64,000 nucleotides of DNA, taken from the NCBI RefSeq assembly GCF_900177535.1, contig NZ_FXAJ01000005.1:240569-304568 (forward strand). The letters are read 5' to 3'. Under the pieces are notes generated by a model that did not search any database, was not told the origin of the DNA, and worked only from the letters and a program-made list of their open reading frames with translations. Within the stretch, counting starts at the first letter, position 1. Each line of letters starts with the position of its first letter. Source of the stretch: Priestia filamentosa. GTDB taxonomy: Bacteria > Bacillota > Bacilli > Bacillales > Bacillaceae_H. Made by a program: the position numbers and the translations under genes. Shown piece after piece: positions 38,814 through 48,453 of this stretch.

Positions 38814-39356
38814 CTACGATCTCTTTGTAAGCGTGCTACGGACACGGTCTAGGCGTCCTTTCACACTGCCATCATATATACGATTGCCAATTCGAAGCTT
38901 TACACCACCAATAAGACTTGGGTCAACAATGTTTTCAATATGTAAAGACTTCTTGTTTACTTTCTTAGAAAAAGTATTGGAAAGCGATGATTTCTCATCT
39001 TCGCTTAGCGCTTTTGCAGAATAAACCAGCGCTTTTGCCACGCTCTTTTCCTCATCATATAGCGCAAGGAAATGATCAATCACTTCAGTCACAATAACAA
39101 TCCGGTGACGATCTAAAAGTAATAAAAGTGCGTGTTGAACTGGTGGAAGACATGTAGAAAACGTTTCTTCCATCAACGCCTTCTTTTTTTGCTTATTAAT
39201 CTTAGGATGTGTTAAAATTTCAAGAAATTGCGGATTTTCATTAAACACATTTTTAATGATTTCAAGCTGTTTGCTTGCCTCATCTAAAATATGTTGTTCT
39301 TTTGCTAATTGAAACAAGGCCACTCCGTAACGTCTTGCAACTACTCCGTTACTCAT
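38814..39356 (-). CDS. atpH: ATP synthase F1 subunit delta
   Basis: 180 residues, the usual length. It begins with the helical bundle (NGVVARRYGVALFQLA) and ends with the conserved VDPSLIGGVKLRIGNRIYDGSV segment. It joins the peripheral stalk (b subunits) to the alpha3beta3 head. Its ATG overlaps the atpF stop by one base (TAATG), suggesting translational coupling. Confidence 0.95.
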   Translation of the reverse strand: MSNGVVARRYGVALFQLAKEQHILDEASKQLEIIKNVFNENPQFLEILTHPKINKQKKKALMEETFSTCLPPVQHALLLLLDRHRIVIVTEVIDHFLALYDEEKSVAKALVYSAKALSEDEKSSLSNTFSKKVNKKSLHIENIVDPSLIGGVKLRIGNRIYDGSVKGRLDRVRSTLTKRS

Positions 39357-39883
39357 TACGCTCGCCCTACTTCATTAATATATTGTTTGATTAATTGCTC
39401 CTGATCATCTTCAGAAAGCTCTTTTTCAATAACTTTAGAGGCAATTAAAACAGATAGAGAGGCAACTTGCTCGCGTACAGAATCCATTGCTTGCTCTTTT
39501 TCAAGCTCAATTTCTCTTTTCGCAGATTCTTTCAAACGCTGTGCTTCATTTCTTGCAGCAGCGATGATTTCTTCTTTTTTCTCATCTGCTGTTTTACGCG
39601 CTTCTTCCATCATTGTTTGAATCTCTTGACGAGAATTTTTTAGAATTTCGCGTTGCTCTTCAGCTAGTTTTCTAGCCTCAGCATTGCTTTGTTCTGCTTG
39701 ATCAATTTCATCCGCAATATATTGCTCACGCTTTTTCATAATACCCATAATAGGCTTCCATGCAAATATCTTTAAAAGCACTAGTAGAATAATAAAGATT
39801 ACAAGTTGGTAAAGCATATCCCCAACTTGAAAGCCTCCACCAGCCGCTCCTAACATAAGTGAATCTGGATTTAGAACAGACAT
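39356..39883 (-). CDS. atpF: ATP synthase Fo subunit b
   Basis: 175 residues from ATG 39883, eight nt after AAAGGAGTGA; the GTG four codons upstream overlaps that site. A single membrane helix (about 18-38) is followed by a long charged coiled coil (about 45-150) and a C-terminal delta-binding part. Two copies form the peripheral stalk. It is coupled to atpH by a TAATG overlap and separated from atpE by 136 nt with a hairpin. Confidence 0.94.
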   Translation of the reverse strand: MSVLNPDSLMLGAAGGGFQVGDMLYQLVIFIILLVLLKIFAWKPIMGIMKKREQYIADEIDQAEQSNAEARKLAEEQREILKNSRQEIQTMMEEARKTADEKKEEIIAAARNEAQRLKESAKREIELEKEQAMDSVREQVASLSVLIASKVIEKELSEDDQEQLIKQYINEVGRA

Positions 39884-39961
39884 CGCGATGCTCACTCCTT
39901 TCAGAGGGTTACCGTTTTTTTAATGTATTATAAGGAAAAAATAGTTTGTGAATAAAGGAAA

Positions 39962-39991
39962 GGCGAAGGTTCGTAGAGAATGATCTTCGCC
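39962..39991 (-). other. Hairpin between atpE and atpF
   Basis: A 7-bp GC-rich stem (GGCGAAG / CTTCGCC, 16-nt loop) lies 29 nt after the atpE stop codon. Only a short T stretch follows on the minus strand, so it may cause partial termination or protect the atpE mRNA 3' end. The c subunit is needed in about ten copies per enzyme. Confidence 0.5.
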
Positions 39992-40019
39992 ATGTTCATC
40001 CTTGTTAAGATTCTTGTTA

Positions 40020-40235
<216 letters not shown>

Positions 40236-40287
40236 TTAAAAGCTCCTCCTTTAATTTATGTATTAATGTAGTTAATTTATATAACTT

Positions 40288-41004
<717 letters not shown>

Positions 41005-41019
41005 TCACCTCTCTTCCCA

Positions 41020-41397
41020 TTATTTATTACGTAAAATTTGAATAAGATAATCTATGACAATGACAATATAAACTGTCATTAAGCCAAGCAATACTACAAT
41101 GGGATCAAATAGCTCCGGATACTCTAATGCGATAATGACAGCAAGTAATGCTATCGCAAAGCGCGTAAAGGTACCAAGTGATCTAAGCTTTTTTCCTTCT
41201 TTCAGCGCCTTAGCTAACTTTTGCTGACTTCTAACCATTGTCCAAAGCATATAAAAGCTAAAAGCTGCACCCATAATCAAACTGAGAAAGATAGTTTTAT
41301 AAGGTGTAACTCCCCAGCCAATGGCAAACAGAGCTAGAATGGAAAACATGTACCCTCTTAACCTTATAAATAGATTTTGAATGTCTGACATAGGCAT
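41020..41397 (-). CDS. atpI: ATP synthase subunit I
   Basis: 125 residues with four predicted membrane helices. Position and topology identify AtpI, an accessory protein that assists c-ring assembly in some bacteria. Its ATG overlaps the atpZ stop by one base (TAATG), so the two are translationally coupled. Confidence 0.85.
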   Translation of the reverse strand: MPMSDIQNLFIRLRGYMFSILALFAIGWGVTPYKTIFLSLIMGAAFSFYMLWTMVRSQQKLAKALKEGKKLRSLGTFTRFAIALLAVIIALEYPELFDPIVVLLGLMTVYIVIVIDYLIQILRNK

Positions 41398-41621
41398 TAG
41401 TCTCCTGAGAAAAAGTACTTAATTGAGTAAAGCATCACATAAATCCCAAGGGCAATTCCAAGTAGTATACCTACTATAAGCCAAAGGGGATCTGTCCCAA
41501 ACTTTCGATCAAGAAAGCCTCCAACAAACATACCAATCAATGGAAAACCTGCTAGTTGTGAAACAATGGTTGTCATCAAAGACATTGCTTTAAGCAACTG
41601 ATGAGGTCCATCTTTCATCAC
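41397..41621 (-). CDS. atpZ: AtpZ/AtpI-family membrane protein
   Basis: 74 residues with two membrane helices (about 15-36 and 46-66) joined by the FLDRKFGTDPLWLIVG loop characteristic of the AtpZ ('ATPase gene 1') family. AtpZ with AtpI has been linked to Mg2+ or Ca2+ handling in alkaliphilic Bacillus. B. subtilis lacks this gene, so its presence distinguishes this strain. It is the first gene of the operon, about 200 nt after the promoter. Confidence 0.82.
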   Translation of the reverse strand: MMKDGPHQLLKAMSLMTTIVSQLAGFPLIGMFVGGFLDRKFGTDPLWLIVGILLGIALGIYVMLYSIKYFFSGD

Positions 41622-41831
41622 CTAGTTTCCCTCCCCCATTTTTTTAATATTTTTAAAATTCTTTTAATAATTTCTTGAAATTTTGATGTTTAAGAGTTGG
41701 GTGTGAGAGGAAAAATTTGTTACTAATTGTAAAAAAACAAGGCTTTATAAATTGGTTGATTTTATGAGGAAAAACATTGATACTACAACTTTTTTTAGGG
41801 TGTGAAAACCTTACCATTCATATCCCCTGTT

Positions 41832-41860
41832 AGCATACAATACGACTATATTCATGTCAA
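41832..41860 (-). promoter_or_regulatory. Promoter of the ATP synthase operon
   Basis: On the minus strand a perfect TTGACA, a 17-nt spacer and TATGCT. Transcription would start near 41825 and leave a leader of about 200 nt before atpZ. The leader (41622-41825) is AT-rich and I see no riboswitch in it. Confidence 0.75.
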
Positions 41861-41934
41861 TGTGTTTAAAGTGAAAATCATCTTTATTCATCCAAAACTT
41901 CGCTTTTGTACACATTTTCGTCATATTTTCTCAC

Positions 41935-41977
41935 AAACAAACCTAGATGTTAACGTGCTTAACATTTAGGTTTGTTT
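41935..41977 (-). terminator. Terminator of the Vpr-like protease gene
   Basis: A near-perfect 19-bp inverted repeat (arms 41935-41953 and 41959-41977, 5-nt loop) with T runs, just past the stop codon. Confidence 0.93.
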
Positions 41978-41982
41978 ACTAT

Positions 41983-44196
41983 TCATTCTATTTTTATTTC
42001 ACCTTCAAAAGTTTGTTGTTTTGCATTTTTATACACAAAAATGACTGCTTTATACTCCCCTTTCACAGGAAGTAATGAACGTTCAACAACAGATGTAAAT
42101 CGTCCTCTTCCAATATTTTCACGAACATCAACATATTGAACAAATCTTAATGTATCTTTTTCATAAAGAGCTATCCCTAACTTATCTGCTCCTTCAGGTA
42201 AAAAAAGCTCATATTGATAGAGATCGTCACTTTTAACTCGTGAAAATTGAAATCCCATAACTTTAGGATAATTAGGTTCTCCTACAATAAAGAGATATGG
42301 AAGATGAACTTCACGAGTAGAGTCTTTTATGGAAACTAATCCATCATGAAGCCCTTTTTTAAGCCTTGCGTTCTCAATAATAGCCTTTACTATAACTTCT
42401 TTTTTTTCATGCGGAAGAACATCTATAAATAAAGGTGCCTCCCAACGAATTCCTTCATATTTTGGAAACTGTAAGCTAAGTCTCTTAGGTTCTTCACTTA
42501 TATTCTCAACTGTTAGAGTAGCCTTTTTCGTTATTTCACCCTTTTTGGTTTCATGAACAATTCCAAGTGATAAAGATGGAGTAACAAACAATGTTTGTTC
42601 AATAGCTCTTTTTAAGTCAATGCGCCCTGCTCCTTGAACATAAGCAGGTAAGTTTCTTTTTTTATCATCTTGAAGAGATATTGCTGTATTCATAAGAGCC
42701 GCTTTCACTTGGTTTGGAGACCAGGTTGGATGAGCTTGTAAAATGAGAGCACACGCTCCCGCTACATGTGGTGCAGCCATACTTGTACCATGAAGAGACA
42801 TATAGTCTTTCAATGCTGTGCTATTAATCTCCATCCCTGGAGCTAATACATCTGGCTTAATTTCCCACGTTGTTGTAACAGGTCCTCTAGAGCTAAATGG
42901 AGCTATCTTATCTTGAATCTCTTCATATTGAGTTACTCCATAAAGGCGGTTATCTTTCTTCTTTGAAAGAAGCTCTTTTCCATCATTATAACTAATTGCT
43001 GCGATGGGTATTCTAAGCTCAGATTGAAGAGCACCAGAAAATAATCCCCTTTCCCTCTTATTGTTTGAAATAAGAACTCCTTTTGCTCCAGCTTTTTCAG
43101 CATTAAGCGCTTTTTCTGTAAATGATATTTTCCCTCTTTTTACAAGGACTACTTTTCCTCTTGCCTCTTCTAATTCGTTCTTTTGTCCATAACCCCCTGC
43201 TACAATTTCATAACTTTGTTCTAAATTCCAATTTGGCGATCCTTGTAGCTTTTGAAGCGCAACCTTCTTTCTGTTAACTTCAAGATAAGGCAACTTTAAT
43301 GGCGGAGCTGAAGCACCAACTGAAATAGCCTCAGAAGCGGTTGCTGGAGCACCGACGGTCCATAAATCAGGACCTGAGTTACCATTTGCAGCTACAACTA
43401 CGACACCTTGATGAACAGCTTCATTTACAGCTAGACTTGTGGGCCAATCAGGACCATTAATTTCGTTTCCTAAAGAAAGATTTAACACGTCCATTTTTTC
43501 TTCAATTGCTTTTTCTATTGCTAGAATAACTTGCTCTGAACTTCCCATCCCACCTGGCCCTAGTGCTCTGTACATATAAATATCAGCTTCTGGAGCTACG
43601 CCTTTCATTTTACCGTTTGCACCGATGATGCCTGCTACATGCGTTCCATGATAAGTAGGAGGCCCTTGCTTTTCCACCGTTTCCATTGGGTATTCATCAA
43701 TATCAACGAAGTCGTAGCCACCTTTGTATGAATGTTGAAGATCGCGATGAAGCATGTTAATACCTGTATCAATAATTCCGATTTTTACACCTTTACCTGT
43801 TAAACGCTTGTTTTCTTTGTCAAAGATCCCTCTCACTTCATCTCCACCAATAAATGGAACACTCTCATTCATTGTTTGCTGATAATAAGTTACTCCAAAT
43901 AACTGTTCTGTCCACTTTTCTTTCTTGATTGCTTGAAGATCTATACCAAGCCCTTCTACTGAAAAACCTTCAAAAACCTGATGATACATATTCCTTATTT
44001 TCACATTCGGATAATGTGTCTTTACATTTCTTACAGCTTCTTGAAGATGTCCCTTCTTTACTACAATAATGGTCTTTTGTAATTTCTGAGAAAGAGCATT
44101 GTCAATTGAAGGAGGTTTTTCAAAAGCTTGGCTATATACCTCTATAGGTAGCAATAGAAAACATAAAACAATACTTATAAAGAAACATTTTCTCAT
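41983..44196 (-). CDS. Vpr-like secreted subtilase with PA domain
   Basis: 737 residues from ATG 44196 (MRKCFFISIVLCFLLLP...), behind GAGAGGTG; 15 upstream codons lack a site. A signal peptide (1-22) and an I9-type propeptide (about 40-110) precede an S8 domain with Asp143 (IIDTG), His183 (HGTHVAG), Asn271 and Ser472 (GTSMAAPH). A protease-associated (PA) domain is inserted at about 330-420, as in Vpr. The C-terminal 200 residues are beta-rich, Fn3-like. It is a predicted extracellular protease. Its ribosome-binding site lies in the 3' arm of the mnaA terminator hairpin. In B. subtilis vpr is elsewhere, so this copy is inserted between atp and mnaA. Confidence 0.9.
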   Translation of the reverse strand: MRKCFFISIVLCFLLLPIEVYSQAFEKPPSIDNALSQKLQKTIIVVKKGHLQEAVRNVKTHYPNVKIRNMYHQVFEGFSVEGLGIDLQAIKKEKWTEQLFGVTYYQQTMNESVPFIGGDEVRGIFDKENKRLTGKGVKIGIIDTGINMLHRDLQHSYKGGYDFVDIDEYPMETVEKQGPPTYHGTHVAGIIGANGKMKGVAPEADIYMYRALGPGGMGSSEQVILAIEKAIEEKMDVLNLSLGNEINGPDWPTSLAVNEAVHQGVVVVAANGNSGPDLWTVGAPATASEAISVGASAPPLKLPYLEVNRKKVALQKLQGSPNWNLEQSYEIVAGGYGQKNELEEARGKVVLVKRGKISFTEKALNAEKAGAKGVLISNNKRERGLFSGALQSELRIPIAAISYNDGKELLSKKKDNRLYGVTQYEEIQDKIAPFSSRGPVTTTWEIKPDVLAPGMEINSTALKDYMSLHGTSMAAPHVAGACALILQAHPTWSPNQVKAALMNTAISLQDDKKRNLPAYVQGAGRIDLKRAIEQTLFVTPSLSLGIVHETKKGEITKKATLTVENISEEPKRLSLQFPKYEGIRWEAPLFIDVLPHEKKEVIVKAIIENARLKKGLHDGLVSIKDSTREVHLPYLFIVGEPNYPKVMGFQFSRVKSDDLYQYELFLPEGADKLGIALYEKDTLRFVQYVDVRENIGRGRFTSVVERSLLPVKGEYKAVIFVYKNAKQQTFEGEIKIE

Positions 44197-44200
44197 AAAA

Positions 44201-44258
44201 AAACACCTCTCATATAGCGTTTCACAAACAACGCTTTTCATGCGAGAGATGTTTCTTT
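44201..44258 (-). terminator. mnaA terminator that overlaps the protease ribosome-binding site
   Basis: On the minus strand AAACATCTCTC pairs with GAGAGGTGTTT, enclosing an inner AGCGTT / AACGCT stem, and a T7 run follows that ends at the protease ATG. The 3' arm GAGAGGTG is also the protease's Shine-Dalgarno sequence. The structure would both stop mnaA transcription and hide the protease start in any readthrough RNA. Confidence 0.75.
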
Positions 44259-44272
44259 ACAATATAGACCTT

Positions 44273-45418
44273 TTATGGATTAAATGTATCAGGTCGATTT
44301 TCTTTTTGTTTAAAGTGATACAAAATAGCATCTGCAATACGAGCTGAAGCACGTCCATCTCCATATGGATTAGAGGCTTGTGCCATTTGCTCATATGCAT
44401 CCTTATCTTCTAAGAGCTCTTTTGTAAGCTTATAAATATGTTCTTCTTCTAATCCTGCAAGCTTCAATGTTCCTGCTTCAATTCCTTCAGGGCGCTCTGT
44501 TGTGTCCCTAAGAACAAGAACAGGAACACCCAATGAAGGCGCCTCTTCCTGCACTCCACCTGAATCTGTTAGGATGATATGTGCACGTGAAGCAAAGTTG
44601 TGAAAATCTACAACTCCAAGGGGTTCAATAAGCTGAATTCTCGGATCATTGCCAAGCACCTCATCAGCTAGTTCACGCACAACTGGATTAAGGTGAACAG
44701 GGTAAATTACTCGTACATCCTCATGCTCTTCGACAATTCGTTTTACCGCTTTAAACATGTTGCGCATCGGCTCACCTAAATTTTCGCGACGGTGTGCTGT
44801 TAAAAGAATCAAACGATGGTCACCAAGACCTTCTAAGATTTCATGATGATAACTTTCGTCTACTGTTGTCTGAAGTGCATCAATGGCTGTATTTCCTGTA
44901 ATATAGATGTTTTCTTCTTCTTTGTTTTCTATCTTTAAGTTATTTGCTGATTTATTTGTTGGAGCAAAGTGTAAATCTGCTAGCACACCTGTTAATTGTC
45001 GATTCATTTCTTCAGGGTACGGAGAGTACTTATTCCATGTTCTTAATCCAGCTTCAACATGTCCAACAACAATTTGATTGTAGAATGCTGCTAAACTTGC
45101 AATGAAAGTTGTTGTTGTATCTCCGTGGACAAGGACAATATCAGGCTGCACTTCTTTCATTACAGCATCAAGACCTTGAAGACCTCTTGTTGTTACGTCC
45201 ATAAGTGTTTGGCGATCTTTCATAATGTTAAGGTCGTGGTCTGGTGTAATGTTGAAGATGGACAGAACTTGATCAAGCATCTCTCTATGCTGTGCTGTTA
45301 CTGTAACAATTGATTCAAACTGTTCTGAGCGACTATTTAGTTCAAGTACAAGAGGAGCCATTTTAATTGCTTCCGGACGCGTCCCAAAAATAGTCATAAC
45401 TTTAATCCGCTTAGCCAT
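44273..45418 (-). CDS. mnaA: UDP-N-acetylglucosamine 2-epimerase
   Basis: 381 residues, the usual length. The N-terminal TIFGTRPEAIKMAPLV and the central HVEAGLRT and LTAHRRENLG segments are diagnostic of non-hydrolysing UDP-GlcNAc 2-epimerases. The C-terminal TDSGGVQEEAPSLG binds the nucleotide. It interconverts UDP-GlcNAc and UDP-ManNAc, feeding TagA and the UDP-ManNAc dehydrogenase encoded at 17-19 kb. It follows upp by 22 nt and is likely co-transcribed with it. Confidence 0.95.
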   Translation of the reverse strand: MAKRIKVMTIFGTRPEAIKMAPLVLELNSRSEQFESIVTVTAQHREMLDQVLSIFNITPDHDLNIMKDRQTLMDVTTRGLQGLDAVMKEVQPDIVLVHGDTTTTFIASLAAFYNQIVVGHVEAGLRTWNKYSPYPEEMNRQLTGVLADLHFAPTNKSANNLKIENKEEENIYITGNTAIDALQTTVDESYHHEILEGLGDHRLILLTAHRRENLGEPMRNMFKAVKRIVEEHEDVRVIYPVHLNPVVRELADEVLGNDPRIQLIEPLGVVDFHNFASRAHIILTDSGGVQEEAPSLGVPVLVLRDTTERPEGIEAGTLKLAGLEEEHIYKLTKELLEDKDAYEQMAQASNPYGDGRASARIADAILYHFKQKENRPDTFNP

Positions 45419-45440
45419 TTTTCATCACCTTTTATTTTGT

Positions 45441-46070
45441 TTATTTCGTTCCGTACAAACGGTCTCCTGCATCCCCAAGACCTGGCACAATATAGCCGTG
45501 ATCGTTTAACTTTTCATCTAATGCTGCAATATAAATATCAACATCTGGATGAGCTTCTTGCATCACTTCTACTCCTTCAGGTGCTGCTACTAAACACATA
45601 AATCTAATGCTTGTTGCTCCACGTTTTTTCAGAGAGTTAATCGCTTCAACCGCAGATCCCCCTGTAGCTAACATTGGATCTACAACGATAAAGTCACGTT
45701 CTTCAACATCGCGAGGAAGTTTTACGTAATATTCAATTGGTTTTAATGTTTCAGGATCACGATATAAACCAACATGCCCTACTTTTGCCGCAGGGATAAG
45801 TTTTAAAATTCCTTCCGTCATTCCAAGACCTGCACGTAAAATTGGTACAATCCCCAGTTTTTTACCTGCTAATACTTTTGATGTAGCTTCACAAACTGGT
45901 GTTTCAACGTTTACCTCTTGCAAAGGTAAATCTCTTGTAATTTCAAAAGCCATTAAGCTTGCTACTTCATCCACAAGCTCACGGAATTCTTTCGTTCCTG
46001 TACTTTTATCACGAATATACGTTAACTTATGCTGAATTAACGGATGATCAAACACATATACTTTTCCCAC
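45441..46070 (-). CDS. upp: Uracil phosphoribosyltransferase
   Basis: 209 residues from the GTG at 46070 ([16 protein letters not shown]), behind AAAGGAGATG; this gives exactly the B. subtilis length, and the 48 extra upstream codons run through the leader. The PRPP loop [12 protein letters not shown] (near 128-139) and the C-terminal [12 protein letters not shown] uracil-binding segment are visible. It salvages uracil to UMP. A long hairpin lies in its leader. Confidence 0.95.
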   Translation of the reverse strand: MGKVYVFDHPLIQHKLTYIRDKSTGTKEFRELVDEVASLMAFEITRDLPLQEVNVETPVCEATSKVLAGKKLGIVPILRAGLGMTEGILKLIPAAKVGHVGLYRDPETLKPIEYYVKLPRDVEERDFIVVDPMLATGGSAVEAINSLKKRGATSIRFMCLVAAPEGVEVMQEAHPDVDIYIAALDEKLNDHGYIVPGLGDAGDRLYGTK

Positions 46071-46110
46071 AATTACATCTCCTTTAGTTAAAATGTTACA
46101 CATGGAACAA

Positions 46111-46147
46111 GGCATTCTAAAATAAGAAATCTTACTTTTAGAATACC
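46111..46147 (-). promoter_or_regulatory. Long hairpin in the upp leader
   Basis: An inverted repeat with about 16 paired positions (core ATTCTAAAA / TTTTAGAAT and AAG / CTT) lies 40-75 nt before the upp GTG. No T run follows on the minus strand, so it is not a standard terminator. It could be an RNA structure or a protein-binding palindrome. Confidence 0.5.
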
Positions 46148-46253
46148 TCTCAAATCTTGTTAGCCTCACATGTTCTGCCGTCAAGTACGCACAGCAATAA
46201 AAAGTGAAAAGCATTTACCAGCAATATGTAATACTGTTTATCATAAATAACGG

Positions 46254-46279
46254 TTCGTTTGTAATATCGCCTAAACGAA
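46254..46279. repeat. Inverted repeat upstream of upp
   Basis: TTCGTTT, 12 nt, AAACGAA: a perfect 7-bp inverted repeat about 190 nt before upp, in the 336-nt upp-glyA gap. It could be an operator. I do not assign a regulator. Confidence 0.35.
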
Positions 46280-46360
46280 ATAAACACATTGCGTTTATTT
46301 TACAGAAAAAAAAAAGTGAGTTCAAGTCCTTCTTCTAGAATGAAGCTTTTTTAAGACGAT

Positions 46361-46401
46361 AAAAAGGCACACCTTGAGCTGTCCTCAAGACGTGCCTTTT
46401 T
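46361..46401 (-). terminator. Terminator of glyA
   Basis: AAAAAGGCAC / GTGCCTTTTT with an inner TTGAG / CTCAA stem directly after the glyA stop codon. Confidence 0.92.
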
Positions 46402-46406
46402 GATTT

Positions 46407-47648
46407 TTAGTATGTTGGGTAAAGTTCAAATTTGCTTGTTAAAGCTTCAACACGTTCTTTTGCTTCTGCAAGTTTGCTTTCATCTTCTACATTTTTCAAT
46501 GTTAGACTCATAATTGAAGCAATTTCTTTCATATCTTCTTCCCCAAAACCACGGCTTGTAACTGCTGCAGTACCAATACGAATACCACTTGTTACAAATG
46601 GGCTTTCTGTATCATAAGGGATAGCATTTTTATTTGTTGTAATTCCTACTGAATCAAGAGCTTCTTCAGCTACTTTACCTGTTAATCCCATCTCTTTTAC
46701 GTTGATTAGAATTAAATGGTTGTCCGTTCCATCTGAAACAATAGAGAATCCTTCTTCTTTTAGAGCACTTGCGAATGCTTTTGCATTATTAATGATTTGT
46801 TGAGCATATGTTTTGAAATCTTCCTCTAATGCTTCTCCAAACGCTACTGCTTTCGCTGAAATAACGTGCATAAGTGGACCACCTTGAAGACCTGGGAAGA
46901 TCGCTTTATCAATCTTCTTCGCAAACTCTTCTTTACATAGAATTAAACCACCACGAGGTCCACGTAATGTTTTATGAGTTGTTGATGTTACAAAATCGGC
47001 ATATGGAACTGGGTTTGGATGAAGACCAGCTGCAACAAGTCCAGCAATGTGAGCCATATCAACCATTAAATATGCGCCAACTTCATCAGCAATTTCACGG
47101 AAACGAGCAAAATCAATTTCACGTGGGTATGCACTTGCACCTGCAACAATTAATTTTGGTTTATGTTCTATTGCTTTTTGTCTTACATCATTATAGTCAA
47201 TAAGATGTGTTTTTTCGTCTACGCCGTACTCTACAAAGTTATATTGAACACCGCTGAAGTTAACAGGACTTCCGTGCGTTAAATGTCCACCGTGTGATAA
47301 GTTCATACCAAGAACCGTATCACCTTGTTCTAGAATTGTGAAATAAACACCCATGTTAGCTTGTGCACCTGAGTGAGGTTGAACATTAGCATGTTCTGCC
47401 CCAAAAAGTTCTTTTACACGATCACGTGCGATATCCTCAACAACATCAACATGCTCACATCCGCCGTAATAACGACGGCCAGGATAACCTTCTGCATATT
47501 TATTTGTCAATACTGAACCTTGTGCTTCCATAACAGCTTCACTTACAAAGTTTTCTGAAGCAATCAGCTCGATTTTAGATCTTTGTCTTGATAGCTCATC
47601 TTGAATGGCATTATAGATTTTTGGATCTTGTTTTGAAAGTTTTTCCAT
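46407..47648 (-). CDS. glyA: Serine hydroxymethyltransferase
   Basis: 413 residues. The PLP-binding Lys is in [13 protein letters not shown] (about 223-235), and the early motifs SENFVSEAV and [17 protein letters not shown] are invariant in the family. It converts serine and tetrahydrofolate to glycine and methylene-tetrahydrofolate, the main one-carbon source for purine and thymidylate synthesis. It lies between ywlG and upp, as in B. subtilis. A PurR-box-like sequence lies upstream. Confidence 0.96.
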   Translation of the reverse strand: MEKLSKQDPKIYNAIQDELSRQRSKIELIASENFVSEAVMEAQGSVLTNKYAEGYPGRRYYGGCEHVDVVEDIARDRVKELFGAEHANVQPHSGAQANMGVYFTILEQGDTVLGMNLSHGGHLTHGSPVNFSGVQYNFVEYGVDEKTHLIDYNDVRQKAIEHKPKLIVAGASAYPREIDFARFREIADEVGAYLMVDMAHIAGLVAAGLHPNPVPYADFVTSTTHKTLRGPRGGLILCKEEFAKKIDKAIFPGLQGGPLMHVISAKAVAFGEALEEDFKTYAQQIINNAKAFASALKEEGFSIVSDGTDNHLILINVKEMGLTGKVAEEALDSVGITTNKNAIPYDTESPFVTSGIRIGTAAVTSRGFGEEDMKEIASIMSLTLKNVEDESKLAEAKERVEALTSKFELYPTY

Positions 47649-47810
47649 GGTGGTCCTCCCCTTCTTTTACGGTACTTTTTGTTATTTAGTCCTAAGTCTT
47701 TCCCTATTGTAGCACATTTACTTAACTATGAGAGGCTATTTTTTATAAAAGTTCATGTTTTATATAAAAACAAATAGAAAAAGAGCAAATAACAATGTCC
47801 ATCTCTATTT

Positions 47811-47825
47811 AAACACGAACATTAA
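47811..47825. promoter_or_regulatory. PurR-box-like sequence upstream of glyA
   Basis: AAACACGAACATTAA closely resembles the CGAA-centred PurBox of the B. subtilis pur operon and lies about 165 nt before glyA, a known PurR target in B. subtilis. A clear second, inverted box at the usual spacing is missing (only a TTTTCAAT-type sequence follows). Confidence 0.35.
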
Positions 47826-47866
47826 CTGATTTTCAATATGAAAATATATGTTAATAAGCCTAATCT

Positions 47867-48412
47867 TTAAGCATATGTTGCTCTGGCCCCACCAATGAAC
47901 TTAGGTCTTGTTGTAGCAAAAGTAACGTGTGCTTCTCCCAGTTTATTGCTTTGACACCGAACAGGAACAGCAACAGCTTTTAAATGCATTCCAATAAATG
48001 TGTCACCAATGTCAATTCCAGCTTCAGCTTTTACTTCTTCCACTACAACAGGATCTTTCATATGTTCGTAAGCATACGTTGCCATTGATCCGCCAGCTTT
48101 TGCTGCTGGAATAACACTTACCGGATCTAATCCATGCTCTTTTGCTGTCTCCCTTTCAACAACAATAGCCCGATTTAAATGTTCACAACATTGAAAAGCT
48201 AATTTGACTCCTTTTTCTTTACTAAGCTTGTCCAAAGAAGAAAAAATCGTTTCTGCTACAGGGCTCTTGCCTGCTGTTCCAATTCTCTCCCCGCTCACTT
48301 CACTTGTACTGCAACCAATAACTAATGTTTTATCACGCAAAGAAACTTGTTCTGAAAAATCAGTCAACATTGCTTGGAAATCACTCGCTAGACTGCTGAA
48401 GTCATCACTCAA
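47867..48412 (-). CDS. ywlG: YwlG family protein (UPF0340)
   Basis: 181 residues from the TTG at 48412, behind GAAGAGGTG, giving nearly the B. subtilis YwlG length. An upstream ATG (48454) overlaps the stop of the broken chemotaxis gene and has no proper site. The sequence [16 protein letters not shown], the [12 protein letters not shown] segment and the final [13 protein letters not shown] are typical of the UPF0340 family. Its function is unknown. Its conserved place next to glyA and ywlE is kept. Confidence 0.88.
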   Translation of the reverse strand: MSDDFSSLASDFQAMLTDFSEQVSLRDKTLVIGCSTSEVSGERIGTAGKSPVAETIFSSLDKLSKEKGVKLAFQCCEHLNRAIVVERETAKEHGLDPVSVIPAAKAGGSMATYAYEHMKDPVVVEEVKAEAGIDIGDTFIGMHLKAVAVPVRCQSNKLGEAHVTFATTRPKFIGGARATYA

Positions 48413-48453
48413 AGTAAACACCTCTTCACGGTTAATATTTGAACTTTCCTTCA

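Noticed and set aside
46071..46214. 48-codon N-terminal extension of upp
   Set aside because: The family N-terminus begins at the GTG at 46070 behind AAAGGAGATG, and the extension passes through a leader hairpin.
46874..47203. 109-codon plus-strand open frame opposite glyA
   Set aside because: Composition (His/Gln/Leu-rich) is typical of an antisense shadow; glyA is clearly real on the minus strand.
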